DNA of 64,000 nt. It comes from Phallus indusiatus. Taxonomy: Eukaryota > Basidiomycota > Agaricomycetes > Phallales > Phallaceae. The first letter of the stretch is position 1. Each line of letters begins with the position of its first letter. The position numbers and the translations under genes were made by a program. The stretch covers positions 310,001 to 374,000 of the forward strand of contig JAQFWX010000016.1 in the NCBI GenBank assembly GCA_027605045.1, in the 5' to 3' direction. Positions 1 through 10,240 of the stretch are shown here, in pieces. The notes under the pieces were generated by a model that saw only the letters and a list, made by a program, of their open reading frames with translations, had not been told where the DNA came from and searched no databases.

Positions 1-121
1 AATAAATCTCGAATGTAACCGGTCGGGGTGGAATGCGGATCGTGATGTCCACCGGTGTGCCTTGGGAACCAATAACCAGCTGCAATGTCGATGGATCAGA
101 TTCATCAGATCCCCTTCTGAA
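1..121 (-). CDS. Partial exon of an unidentified protein
   Basis: Read on the minus strand, the first ~121 bases are open to the window edge. They encode a protein-like stretch containing LQLVIGSQGTPVDITIRI and PPRPVTFEIY. It is preceded on that strand by a good splice acceptor (TTTTTCAG). This would be one exon of a gene continuing beyond base 1. A second frame is also open here, so the reading is not unique. I do not recognise the protein and found no convincing start upstream. Confidence 0.3.
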
Positions 122-893
122 AAAGTTTATCAAACCCGCCAAACATTACTAGTGTCTAGTGCATCACTGTTGATAGAATTGCCAGTCCTCTCATCCTGAA
201 ACCTCACAACTCGAATGACGCAGATTCTTGAGTGCCACCAAGTAATCGAGTTGTTACCTCAGTTCGCAGAACTCACAACTAATGGCAACGGATCTGATCA
301 CACCAGTCGCTTCTCTAAGCGGCGCAGGACGTAAGAAGTAAGTAGTCACCGGTTCACCGCCACTGACGGTCGATCTCTGTGCTTAAAAATTGTGTCTCAA
401 GTCTCTGCTGTCAATGTCAATGTGAACAGATGTGAACCCGGATTCATAAGCGCGTACGTGGCCATGGAATTCGAAGGCGATCTATCAAACAATACTGGCC
501 ACGGGAAAAAGAGCCTGTTATGCAAAAAATTTCTTTTGTTGATGATTGGCCTGAGCCCCGAGTCGTCCGCGCTTTGCCCTCGCGCGCGCTTTGTTTGAAA
601 TTGCAGGCCTTGTTTGACCTCAGCTCTTTTTGTGCACCTCAAGACAAGAATCCCTCTTCGTTTGTGGTTTTGTCCTCCAATTACTTTTTTTCCCTCAAGT
701 TTATATTTCTTGCCCTGCGCTTTGTTTTGTTTGGCATATCGCTAATGAATAAGAAAAAGAATAAGAAAAAGAAAAACAGTTAGGTCCCTCGATCGGATGC
801 CGACAAGCCGAGGAGAGTGCACTTACGGTCGGTCCATCTGTTCTACGGTCCACGATTGTGTCCTTTGTCCAACAAATGTACAAGTTCAGAAGC
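122..893. other. Intergenic, no supported gene
   Basis: This holds only short overlapping open frames without family resemblance. A purine-rich AAG/AAA run lies at about 749-780. The right end forms the promoter of the RNase III gene. Confidence 0.5.
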
Positions 894-900
894 TATAAAA
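894..900 (+). promoter_or_regulatory. TATA box of the RNase III gene
   Basis: TATAAAA lies about 85 bases upstream of the chosen ATG at 985, a usual distance for fungal core promoters with a short leader. Confidence 0.55.
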
Positions 901-984
901 CGCGACTTCCTTGTGATGGTTAATCACTCATTCTTTGCACCCGACATCCTCTCACACTAAATTCAAAAGGACAATCCAAAAATC

Positions 985-2872
985 ATGATCATGTAAGGCT
1001 TCGTCTTTCATCTTCGGGAAAACAAACTTCAAATCTTACTTGGTTCTTTTTTTTTGATAGCGACTACAAGTAAATTTACTTTACCGCGACTATCGTGTTT
1101 CTAAATTAACAACCAATGCTAGGAATCTCCCAATATTACCTGAAATTTTATCTGAGGCTGTTCTACACCAAGTCTTCACTCATAGAAGTTTGTACGGGAG
1201 ACCTGGCCATCAATTTGAAGATAATCCTAACGATCCCTCGTACGTATTCATCCATTGGTATTCTTCGTCTGCACACGTCTTTATCATAACATTATAGCCC
1301 CGATAACGAAAGGTAAAAAGAGACAGAGAATGTATTATTTTCACACATTTTGATCTCCTAAAAAGCTTAGAACACTTGGGCGATTCTGTTTTGGGATTCA
1401 TCATAACCAATCTAATCCGGACCATGTATCCAAACATTCATGTGGGACCAGCTACAGTACGAAAGTCTTTTTTTAAGAATAGTTATCAGAGAAGCTGACG
1501 TTGACAAAAGAAAATTCGGTCAAGAATGGTTGAAAATACGACACTCGCCGCTTTGTTAGTATCACAATTGTTTGACCTTGATGATTTTCGTTATATTTGA
1601 CTAATGACTTTATAATCTAGAGCTGTATACTATAAAATGCCCGAGCTGCTACGAGGTCACTCTGCCCAAATTTTTGTTCTGAGGCAGTCGGTAAACGTAC
1701 AAGGTGAGCAACGAATGTCACTCAACCAAAATCATCCAACCTAAATTATCATAATGTGTTGTAGGCGACTTATTTGAGGTGGGTAAACTAGTGCAACAGG
1801 GATTTACAAACGTTAAACGAATTATCTTTATCAGGCATACATTGCAGGCGTATATCTCACGCGAGGCTTGGACGTTACCGCGAATTGGCTTGAGACGCTC
1901 TTCAAGCCACTCGTAGAGAACGCGTACAACCATGTCCGATCAAATTACTATGGATATGATAACTCGGCCGGTCTCTCGTATTCTCAGCAGTCTGAAACGG
2001 AGTCGACAGACAGTACAGACAGCAGCTCACCGATTTCGGTGCACCCTCCAAACTCCTCTCAAGAAACTTCTCGCCCTCGGAACACCCCTGCAGGGTATCT
2101 GATGCTCTTCAACGAGTACCTAGTCAAAAATAAATTATCCGTGGAGTGGATTTGGGAAAGCGAAGACAATACGGGGTCTGCGGGACTAGTGATGGGTTGG
2201 GTTCGGTCTGAAACCGCGAAAACCGGTTTGGTCTGGGTTTGGTCCGGTTTGAAACCGGTTTGGGAACCGAACCCAAACTGCGATCCTCGAGAAACACGAA
2301 CCAGTCTGAAACCGGTTCCAAACCGGTTTGAAACCGGTCTGACTGGGTCACTAAAGCCAAGGATTATTCACTGTTTGTGACATAAAAAATCAGTCTCAAA
2401 CCTATAACTTGAGGATTGTTTTGCTCACAATTCCTTTCAGGTTGTCATTTCTAGGCTTTTCAGTGACTGGGAATTTGTCTACGGCTCCATGTGGTAGACG
2501 GAGGAGCATGCCGGACTTGTGCCGGACATTACTCATCGTGATTGCTAAGCATTAGCGCCCAACAAGTGCTACATTTCCTTCCTCTTTCTAAACCACTGTC
2601 AAACCGGTTTCGAACCGGTTTGGAACTGGTTTCGGACTGAACTGGGATTGAACCGAACCGAAACCACGATGAGCCCTCAAGTACAAACCAGTCTCGAACC
2701 GAACCAGACCAGACCAAACCCAACCCATCACTATGCGGGACGTCCGTGGGTTGTTCAAATTATGTTGCAAAATAGGTGTATTGGGAATGGAAAAGCGACC
2801 ACTAAACAGGCTGCTAAGAATGGAGCGGCTTTGCAAGCTTTAAGATCGTTTGGAGTATTGATCAATGTCTAA
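985..2872 (+). CDS. RNase III-family endoribonuclease; dsRBD interrupted by a MITE
   Basis: Predicted double-stranded-RNA endonuclease. Exons read as 985-992, 1061-1069, 1123-1239, 1298-1312, 1366-1456, 1511-1554, 1621-1703, 1765-1778 and 1835 onward, all with GT-AG borders in matching phase. The RNase III signature is clear: LPEILSEAVLHQVFTHRS, then ESLEHLGDSVLGF with the metal-binding Glu and Asp in place, then QGDLFEAYIAGVYLTRG with the second Asp/Glu pair. A serine-rich linker (about 1970-2090) leads to a dsRNA-binding domain. Its first half (YLMLFNEYLVKNKLSVEW) ends near 2186. Its second half (WVVQIMLQNRC, GNGKATTKQAAKNGAALQAL) resumes at 2742 and stops at 2872. A transposon of 547 bp separates the halves. 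Unspliced, translation ends inside it at 2378-2380. The net insertion of 555 bp keeps the two halves in the same frame. The family call is firm; whether a full-length product is made is not known. It resembles small basidiomycete RNase III proteins rather than full Dicer, because no helicase or PAZ domain is present. Confidence 0.8.
2179..2186. repeat. Left target-site duplication (8 bp)
   Basis: TGCGGGAC immediately precedes the left inverted repeat of the MITE and recurs exactly after the right one. Confidence 0.85.
2187..2733. mobile_element. Non-autonomous hAT-type MITE, 547 bp
   Basis: The element begins TAGTGATGGGTTGGGTT and its reverse complement begins the same way. The terminal inverted repeats match over about 24 bases with one difference. 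It is flanked by an exact 8-bp duplication (TGCGGGAC), the duplication length typical of the hAT superfamily. Subterminal regions on both sides carry many copies of the palindrome AACCGGTTT, often preceded by GA or TG, plausible transposase-binding sites. No transposase is encoded; the internal open frames are repeat-derived. Removing the element and one duplication copy restores an uninterrupted dsRNA-binding domain in the host gene, which independently proves the insertion. The near-identity of the ends suggests a fairly recent event. Confidence 0.88.
2734..2741. repeat. Right target-site duplication (8 bp)
   Basis: Exact second copy of TGCGGGAC directly after the right inverted repeat of the MITE. 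Confidence 0.85.
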
Positions 2873-3528
2873 TGCCATGCGTTTCCGCAGTTGTAGTCTT
2901 ATCGGTGATACTCATTTTTGAAGCTAGACTACGGATAGTATTGATTTATATGATTAATTTGATAACTTCATGTCTTGTATAATATAGAAAGTACTGTATG
3001 TTACTGTGTGCCATACTAGTAGGTGAAATTTTTCCTTGTTCAAAACAAGTTCAAGCTTGACTGCAATTTGTGTGACATTTTGTGACCATTTGTTTCTTAG
3101 ACCTGACGAGTTTAGTTATGACTACAGTACATTGTCTAAAATACGCAATTTGACAGCAATTTGAGATTCCCGCCATATCCGATTCGTACCACTACGGCCT
3201 ACTACGGCCTACGTGCGCTAGTCTCAAGGCGGATCCCCTATAAGATTATCGTATTATCTTATCATCCACTTCCTCCCTTAGGCCTTAGTATTCTTCAATT
3301 TAAGCTTACCGGGGGTCCTCAGTAAGTTTCCACTCATGAGGAAATATTCATTTTTCAGGTATTGATTGACTTACATTTGTCAGTACTGGCCGAGTTTATT
3401 CTCTCTGCACACGCGTACGGCTCCGGCGTCGGCTTTCTCTGGCAGCATTTAAACCTAAATTTCAACGCCACCGAACACAGTCGCAAGCTGTTTACCTTGG
3501 TTTGCGTCACGCTTTCGGGATACGTACA
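2873..3528. other. Intergenic between RNase III and the BTB pseudogene
   Basis: No coding evidence. It contains one copy of a dispersed ~45-nt repeat (3045-3091) and a short tandem duplication of ACTACGGCCT near 3190-3211. Confidence 0.5.
3045..3091. repeat. Dispersed ~45-nt repeat, copy A
   Basis: The core AGTTCAAGCTTGA followed by TGTGTGACA and TGTGA recurs in the same order and spacing at 4939-4985, roughly 80-85% identical. The two copies bracket the BTB pseudogene in the same orientation. Confidence 0.5.
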
Positions 3529-4591
3529 ATGGGATCAATCAATCAAATTTCAGCCTCGCCTTCAAACACACAGTCCGCGTTAGAACCGCCCAGTATTGTC
3601 TCTAATGAAGTGAATCGTCTCCAGATGTCCCCGTATTGGCATTAAGACGGCGACGTCATTCTTTCCGTGGGGGTGGAAAACCACGCGCAGAAGCGTGAAT
3701 TCCGGGTTCACCGTGCAATCTTATCCCTCCATAGCCTAGTCTTCCGGGACATGTTCGCCCTGGGCAAAAATGCAAGATGGTCTATAAAGCATAGTAAGTT
3801 CTTTGTTTCCCTTCCGATTGAGTAGCTCGAGTTTTCCATACTTCTTTTAGTGAAATCTACTCCGGTGCGGAGTCCATATCGTTTGATGGTGCTTTGGGCG
3901 CCCTTCGTCTAGCCCATAAATACCAAATGACGCATCTTAAAAGCTCAATCCTCATATTACTTCGGAGAAGTTGGCCGGTGGATCGAAACGAATATAAGAA
4001 AGTGGTGGATGTCCAAGGAGCAGAAGACGGAAAGGATCGGAAAAAGTATAAAACTGGTTGTTGCCAACAGCATTTTTTGACTTAACAAATGCACAATGGG
4101 ACGAATTCAAACCTGGCCCTAATGACGAAAACCTCTCCGTTCAAGACTGGACACGGGTCTTACGTGGCAAAGCTCCGTGGATAGCTCGATTCAAAACGTT
4201 GGAAAGTGCGGGAACTAACGAGGACTACATAACCTACGTGTGGAATAAAGATTCTGGAGAAAAAGTATCCATCTTCCAGAAACGGCCACAATTCGATTCC
4301 TGTTTAATTAATCAGCTCAGGAGGAAAACGTCGATTACGGTGTGGCGGCATTGGCCTGTCTGAAAGCATTGGTTGGAAGAAAAAATTATCGATGGTCATT
4401 TAGTGATTGATGGCTGTTGGACTCCCGAGATGTTTCAAGCCGAAGAAGCCCGTGACGGCTGTGCAAAATGGATAGACAGTCTGATCAAGGACAAGGAAAT
4501 GGAGATATGGAACAATGTCACTGAAGACCTTGATCTACCGAAGGTAAATGTCAATGAAGATAGGATGATGAGCCCAACATTGTTGCTTTAA
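3529..4591 (+). pseudogene. BTB/POZ-domain protein pseudogene, copy 1
   Basis: Remnant of a basidiomycete BTB-domain gene. The BTB core is readable: SPYWH, stop, DGDVILSVGVENHAQ, then FRVHRAILSLHSLVFRDMF. An in-frame TAA stands where its paralogue at 41-42 kb has Lys. An intron follows (GTAAGT near 3798 to TTTTAG near 3851), then EIYSGAESISFDGALGALRL. The downstream region (LPTAFFDLTNAQWDEF; WNKDSGEKVSIFQKR) needs at least three frame changes to read through: near 4055, where about 30 bases have been lost relative to the paralogue, near 4310, and near 4375. With a stop and several shifts it cannot give a full product. Intact members probably act in protein-protein interaction or cullin-adaptor roles. 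Confidence 0.75.
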
Positions 4592-5252
4592 AAGTGTATT
4601 GTTTTGATTTTTTTAATTTACAGTCTCCATTCTCTTTTGTATCGCCCCGAAAATCTGCTAAACCACTAATGAAATATAATAAGTGATCTTTGTCTGTGTT
4701 TAGGGAACAATGAGAAACTTTTTCAGCAATAGGCCTAGCTCCTAACTAAGGCGTTCTGGGCCTCTAGTAACGAAGGCTTTGTTCCGAGTCGTTAAAATAA
4801 GAATACATATGATCAACAACAGGCGAAAGCTTCAAGCTCGGACTTTTTACACCGCTTCAATGGTGGATAATTGATATTAATGAGTATTCAATATCTCAAA
4901 ACGCGTTTTTCAAACTTCAATGACTTTGCCGAGGAGAACAAAGTTCAAGCTTGATTGCGTTTTGTGTGACACTCTGTGATCATTCTTGACATTTGTCAGT
5001 CGCTGTAGTACATAACCTCAGGCGGCTTGTATTATGCTGCTTCAACGTTAACTGATATACTATAATTCCCTTCTCTTATCGTCGTTGATTCTGATGTCAA
5101 CAAGCACTGCTTTCTTCTTTCTCCTCAAAGCGCTCATATTTTATCGCAAGTTGTTCACTCGCACGCCATTTTTGCTCTATGAATCATCTCTCTCCTAGTT
5201 TATCACCTTAATCAAATGATACTGTTACATGCACAGATGTACGTCAAGACGT
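4592..5252. other. Intergenic
   Basis: No supported gene. It contains the second copy of the dispersed ~45-nt repeat and the presumed 3' region of the minus-strand sedolisin. Confidence 0.5.
4939..4985. repeat. Dispersed ~45-nt repeat, copy B
   Basis: Direct-orientation partner of 3045-3091. The similarity extends weakly beyond the core (ACTACAGTACAT versus GCTGTAGTACAT). Confidence 0.5.
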
Positions 5253-8090
5253 TCATGGAAGGGCAAGGAATAATTCTCTAAGCTTGCCAAAGTTGGGTGT
5301 ACCTAGTCCAGTGACCGGATCCCACCCCTCCGTCCTGGAAAAGAATATGGTTGGGTATGTGCCTTTCCCTTTCCTTTATATAAATTTTGATTACTCACGC
5401 TGTGAATCCTGGCGTGCCTAAAGGAAGGTGTTATGTTATATGATACTGTTCATCTTTGGGTGGAAATTTACTTACCACATCCTTGGTTGCCTCCCATCGT
5501 GATATCATTGAACCCAGAACGGAATTCGGGAAGGTAAATCTGCAATTTTGATGTTGCGGCATTCATCTAATTTGCAAGAAGATTATAGGTGCTTCTTACC
5601 GTGGGGTTGAGGAATCCAACTGGTTTCTTTCCGACCGCCAATCGTGCATCGTTGATAGCTGTAATCATCGAGCCTACAACGGGTGAAGAGCAAGAAGTGC
5701 CGAAGACAAGTTCGAATTCGCCGTCAATCTATATCATCGGTTATGAAACACGTTTGCGACGCTGCCAATCAGCCTTAGAAAAACATACAGCGATGACATA
5801 ATTTGCCCTGAGTTCTCATGTTAGTTCCTACACTTGGGGCTCCTTTTCTCTCTTGATGGACTCACCCATTAGCAGCCAAATCAGGATAGCCACGCGCCTT
5901 TCCACTATTATTGAATTGCGCGGCCGTGAATGGCGGTGGATGGTTGGTCAAGAATTCGGTAACAGCGGCCTTTTGGTATTCTGGTATCGGGAAGATATCC
6001 GAGAAACCTCCACCACTTTCACGTTCACATGGTCAGTCCGATACCACCAGTCCTCGATGATGAAAACACACCTGAAGATAACTTGTTCACATGCACCTTC
6101 GGGGTCGTTAACGGTTGCTACCCGGAACGTCAGCCTCAAGTCGCAACACTGGCACGAATTACAAACATACATCCTGGATTGATCTGTGTTGCGCCGACTA
6201 CACAAACATCGTGTTCAGATTGCTTTTCAACGAAGATCCACTTTATTTGTCTCACCTGCAGTAACGAATGGACAGTTGGCGGGAAAATCTTTGGGTTTGG
6301 GGTAGTAGATAAGGGTGGATCAGCACACACGGACGCTTCTTCTTCCCAGACGTTCATTACCGATAAAAACACATACCTGGATCGAACCTTGTTCCGTTTG
6401 CGGTTTCCATACCCGTCGCGGGATCGATGCAAAACCCATCAAATCCGGCAACACCATTATCACCCGAACTGTACAAGATCGTAACACCCATGAGACCCAA
6501 CTTGCCATACTCGTTACACTGCCTTATCTCGTACGCAGCAGTCATCTCAGGCTCTTGGGAACCAAATGAAGTTGAGATGACGTTAGCTGGTTTTACGATA
6601 CCGCAGGACTCGGGCTCGTCGAATCCGCCTGGTGCTGTGTCGGGATAGATGCCGTCGAATTCGGGATTATCTCCGCCTTCAAATGTACAGTAACTTGCAT
6701 CGAGGGCATCAAGCAGATTGTTAAACGAAGCCTTATATCAACGGTTAGCAAAATGTTTCTCATATCTGAAGATGGCTTGATTGGACTGACTCCTTCGACA
6801 AGGTCACCAGTCTGGTACAACGTTATCTCTTGTGGGAACACGAGGGTCATACTATATTCCTGTGGAACCAAACTGTAAGTTTAATATGCATATCACATAG
6901 CTCGTCTTTTGACATACAAGATCAAGATCACTTTCACCGTTGAAGTCGAATCCTTGGTCTATTTGCTGTGGAATACCTTTTGACGGTGGACGTCAGTATC
7001 CTTTCTCACACTTCTGTATGAACTGTCATGGCTGACCTCCATCGATGGATACCAGGTTTGGACTCTTTCCTTGAGTCGCTGGACTGAAGTTTTTAAAGAA
7101 CATATTCAAGTCGCTTTGTATGAATGCCTGTGGTGTATATTCGACTATCCAGAGGAAGTTACATCAGCAACCCTATCCTTCCGATGTCAAATAGCAAGCG
7201 GAAACACATACCGATACCATAACTGTTCTTGTTCGTGGACACCAACTTGACATTGTTGAAGTTGTACAATGCTCTTAAACACGCTGGAGTGATCTCCTCA
7301 TCACAGTTTGCAAGATCATTAGGGTCCTCGCGACCTTTGGATTTGGTGCCTTCCGTCTGGACAAAGGCATGGATCCCTGCTTTTGGTGCACCGCTCAGCG
7401 AGTTGCCGTCAGGTGCACTGCGTCTCGCCAGACGTTCCGCACGTCGAGCTGGTGAAGCTGGGTGACCCTTTGGGGCGACTCTCGCATCAAAGTTGACGGA
7501 TGGAAGGACGATATCGACATGTGGTCTTATATGTGCTGGTAGCGAATACGAGTCACAAGCTGCAGAAGCCCTTTCAGCTCTAGGATTTGAAAGACGTTGT
7601 TTTGCCAATAGGCCAACTTACCAACGTGTTCATTTCCGTATGTGTGCTGATACACCGTATATTCGGCGTCAAGCATCCGCTCTGCTTCATCGACGCTGAG
7701 ATCCACATCGACCCATCCTCCACTGTTACTCAACTTCAGTCTGTTTTTATCGATGCCTTCGCTTTCCAACCAATCCATAACTGCATCAACACTTTCCTGA
7801 GCAGGCTTGAACATCTCTTTCACCTGCTCTGCTGTGTAATGGTTTCCGTAATTCGGACTGTGCGGATGGGAAACGTCCATCAAAAGCTCCTCGAGTCTTT
7901 CGATGTTGGATTGCTTGAGTCCGATTCGGACTGGAAGGTTAGTGGAACTACCCAAGCGACGAACTGGTTCCCAGCCAGATGGGATATGTGCTCGACGCTC
8001 GTGTACCTCTTTGGGACTGTTCAGTGTAGGTGATCCATTGACGTAGGCAGCGAAGACAAATGACAAGAGAATGCTCGTGAGGAGGTTCAT
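5253..8090 (-). CDS. Secreted sedolisin (S53 tripeptidyl-peptidase type), copy 1
   Basis: Predicted secreted acidic serine protease that trims peptides outside the cell. The ATG at 8090 starts a clear signal peptide (MNLLTSILLSFVFAAYVNG). The pro-kumamolisin activation domain follows (LPVRIGLKQSNIERLEELL, DVSHPHSPNYGNHYT). About a dozen short introns separate the catalytic exons. The sedolisin residues are intact: Glu and Asp in NGESDLDL (about 6916-6945), the oxyanion Asp in LYSSGDNGVAG (about 6448-6480) and the nucleophile Ser in FGTSCSSPVVG (about 5679-5705). It ends in GWDPVTGLGTPNFGKL and a TGA at 5253-5255, the usual calcium-binding C-terminus. A linker rich in Arg and Ala (RRAERLARRSAPDG) lies between propeptide and catalytic domain and is a likely processing site. 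It is paralogous, exon for exon, with the gene at 26.2-29.2 kb. Exact substrate preference cannot be told from sequence. Confidence 0.88.
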
Positions 8091-10240
8091 CTTGGATGGA
8101 TAATGGTATGCACGCTATGGGAACTACAGGCTATCTGCCCCTTCCAAAAATGGGAGACGCGTTGCATTCTCAAGCTACAAAACTGTCTTATATGCAGACG
8201 CAGGGCTGAGAGAATTGTTTCAATTCATAAAAATTATATTCGGCGGTGGAAACTTAGGTATGGGTAAATGTTTTCTAATCATCCAATCACATCCTGAATT
8301 GTGCCAATTAGCATAGTGGTGGTCTAAATACCACGGCCAACATACATCATATGCCCGTTTGCACATGGATTCATACCGTGTGCCTTTACCGAAAACAAAA
8401 ACGGAAAAAAGGTAGCAAATAATGTTTGCTTCTTTCTATTATTTTATGAAGCTTTGTCACTGGGAATGAAGGAGAACCATACGTCTGAATTCTTTTCTTT
8501 ACACATGGATAAGATCCATCGAGACCTGGCTCGCATTACTATGATATCTCTTCTCCTTTTATAACTCTTCTCCTTCTTTTTTTGTTTTCTTCTTTGGTTT
8601 GGGCTGCGTCCCCTTGTTCTGAATATCAGCTTTGACTCCGTTCTGTGATCCAATTTTTGCTTAATATTTTCCCGACCCTGCAATAACAGTCCATCGTCTA
8701 CCCTGCTTAGCGTTCTATTTGTTGACATTAGCTCCACCGGACTGCGGTTCGTTATCTTCTTTAGCCGGTTCAGCTCCAGACAGGTGCTGCCTTTGGGACT
8801 AACGTTACAAATATGATCAAGTAAACACATGAATCCGTCATAGCGCGGGAACAATTGTGTTTGATATCACGTACTCAGCGTGATAGTCTGGGAGAAAGCA
8901 GTAATACCGCGGGAACTTCGAGCAATATACTTGGAAAGTACCGTCGCAATAAGATATACTGCAGTTGAAATAAACGCCTTGTGAGAGGCTTATGCTAATT
9001 TTATGTCGCCTTCGATTTGGTGCCTCGAAATTGTGTACAATTCATCGATACCTTTGATTTCTTGGATACATTAAGACAGATTGCCATACAGAGCTTAGTA
9101 AATCAATGTCTTCAATTTACTGAAAGCACAACATTAGCGTGAACAATCATTTCATGGGAGTATTGAGTTAAGAACAACGGATGTATATGCATAAAATCAT
9201 ACTGACAGATCTATTATTTCATATCATACAAACAACGACGGACATCATTATTGTCCGATGTCCAACCAGCGACATTTATTGGTCCCAAATGAATATTTGC
9301 GGTCATATGTTCAGCTGAATGAGTGCATATACGTCGTGGTAAGAAGCTAGAAAGTCTGGCTCCGATTATATTGAAAGATCTCGGCTAATCTGATCCACTT
9401 GAACGGGATAAATGTTTCAAGTATCACGAAGGAAAAACAAGAGAGTCACAAGGGTATGCAAACTCTTACTTATCAACGCCAATGTGCGAAATGGCGATAT
9501 TCCAGTCTCTTCAGCCGTTATCATATCAACATGATGTTTATCTGGAAACACGATCATTGGCCTATCTCTTACGTAGAACATTTTACAAAATCATCCAAGT
9601 GAAAGTATATAGTGGAAGGGCGTGATGACTCGAATGATTCATCATTGATATCATCGTACTGCCATTCAATGGCATAGCACGTGTTAACCGGGACATATTG
9701 TATGCTATTGCAGCCAATATCATGATTTCATAAAGATACAAGACATGCGAGATCTCCGAAAGAACAACTACGACACATGCTAGTCGTGCAAAGATATCGG
9801 CAGTCTTTGCGGGATACCAATTTTGGTTATATATCCGAACGCCCGTGGAAGTCGAAGAACATTTTGCGCCCTGAGCGATGGAAGCTATAGAAGCACCCAG
9901 CATTTGAAAATGCAATTCAAGTCAATTTTCTCATATTCCCAGCGTATATATTTGTATAATTTAAGTAATTTGTGAAGTTTCGCCATCAGACGCATACCCG
10001 AATTTGTTATTACTTAGAATCCTCAGAGAGATCAGGTAAAAGTGAAACACCTGACTAGTGTGTATCCTTGGCTTCTCCTTGTTCTCACTTAATATCAATT
10101 TTGGGCGGCTCATCCACTACTGATGCCAAGTGAAGAGGAGAGATTTTTTATTATACCGATATCAAAACAAGCTATCTGTAGCAAAAGAAAGAGGTGAGAA
10201 GGTTGTTTCATGAGATTACCAAAAATATCTTTAGGATTAT
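8091..10240. other. Intergenic, no supported gene
   Basis: About 2.1 kb between the sedolisin promoter and the 3' end of the ABCG gene. Minus-strand open frames at 8444-8854 and 9583-9915 lack ATG starts and resemble nothing I know. The second is fairly hydrophobic and could be a membrane-protein fragment, but I would not call it a gene. Confidence 0.4.
8187..8193 (-). promoter_or_regulatory. TATA box of sedolisin copy 1
   Basis: TATAAGA on the minus strand lies about 97 bases upstream of the ATG at 8090. Confidence 0.45.

Noticed and set aside
520..783. 87-codon plus-strand frame ending in Lys/Asn repeats
   Set aside because: Low-complexity purine-rich DNA, overlaps other frames and has no family resemblance.
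3529..4591. Retrocopy origin of the BTB pseudogene
   Set aside because: The intron is retained in both copies, so DNA duplication is the better explanation.
8444..8854. 136-codon minus-strand frame
   Set aside because: No ATG at the nominal start, basic low-complexity composition and no splice-supported neighbours.
9583..9915. 110-codon hydrophobic minus-strand frame
   Set aside because: No ATG start and no recognisable membrane-protein signature; possibly an old fragment but unsupported.
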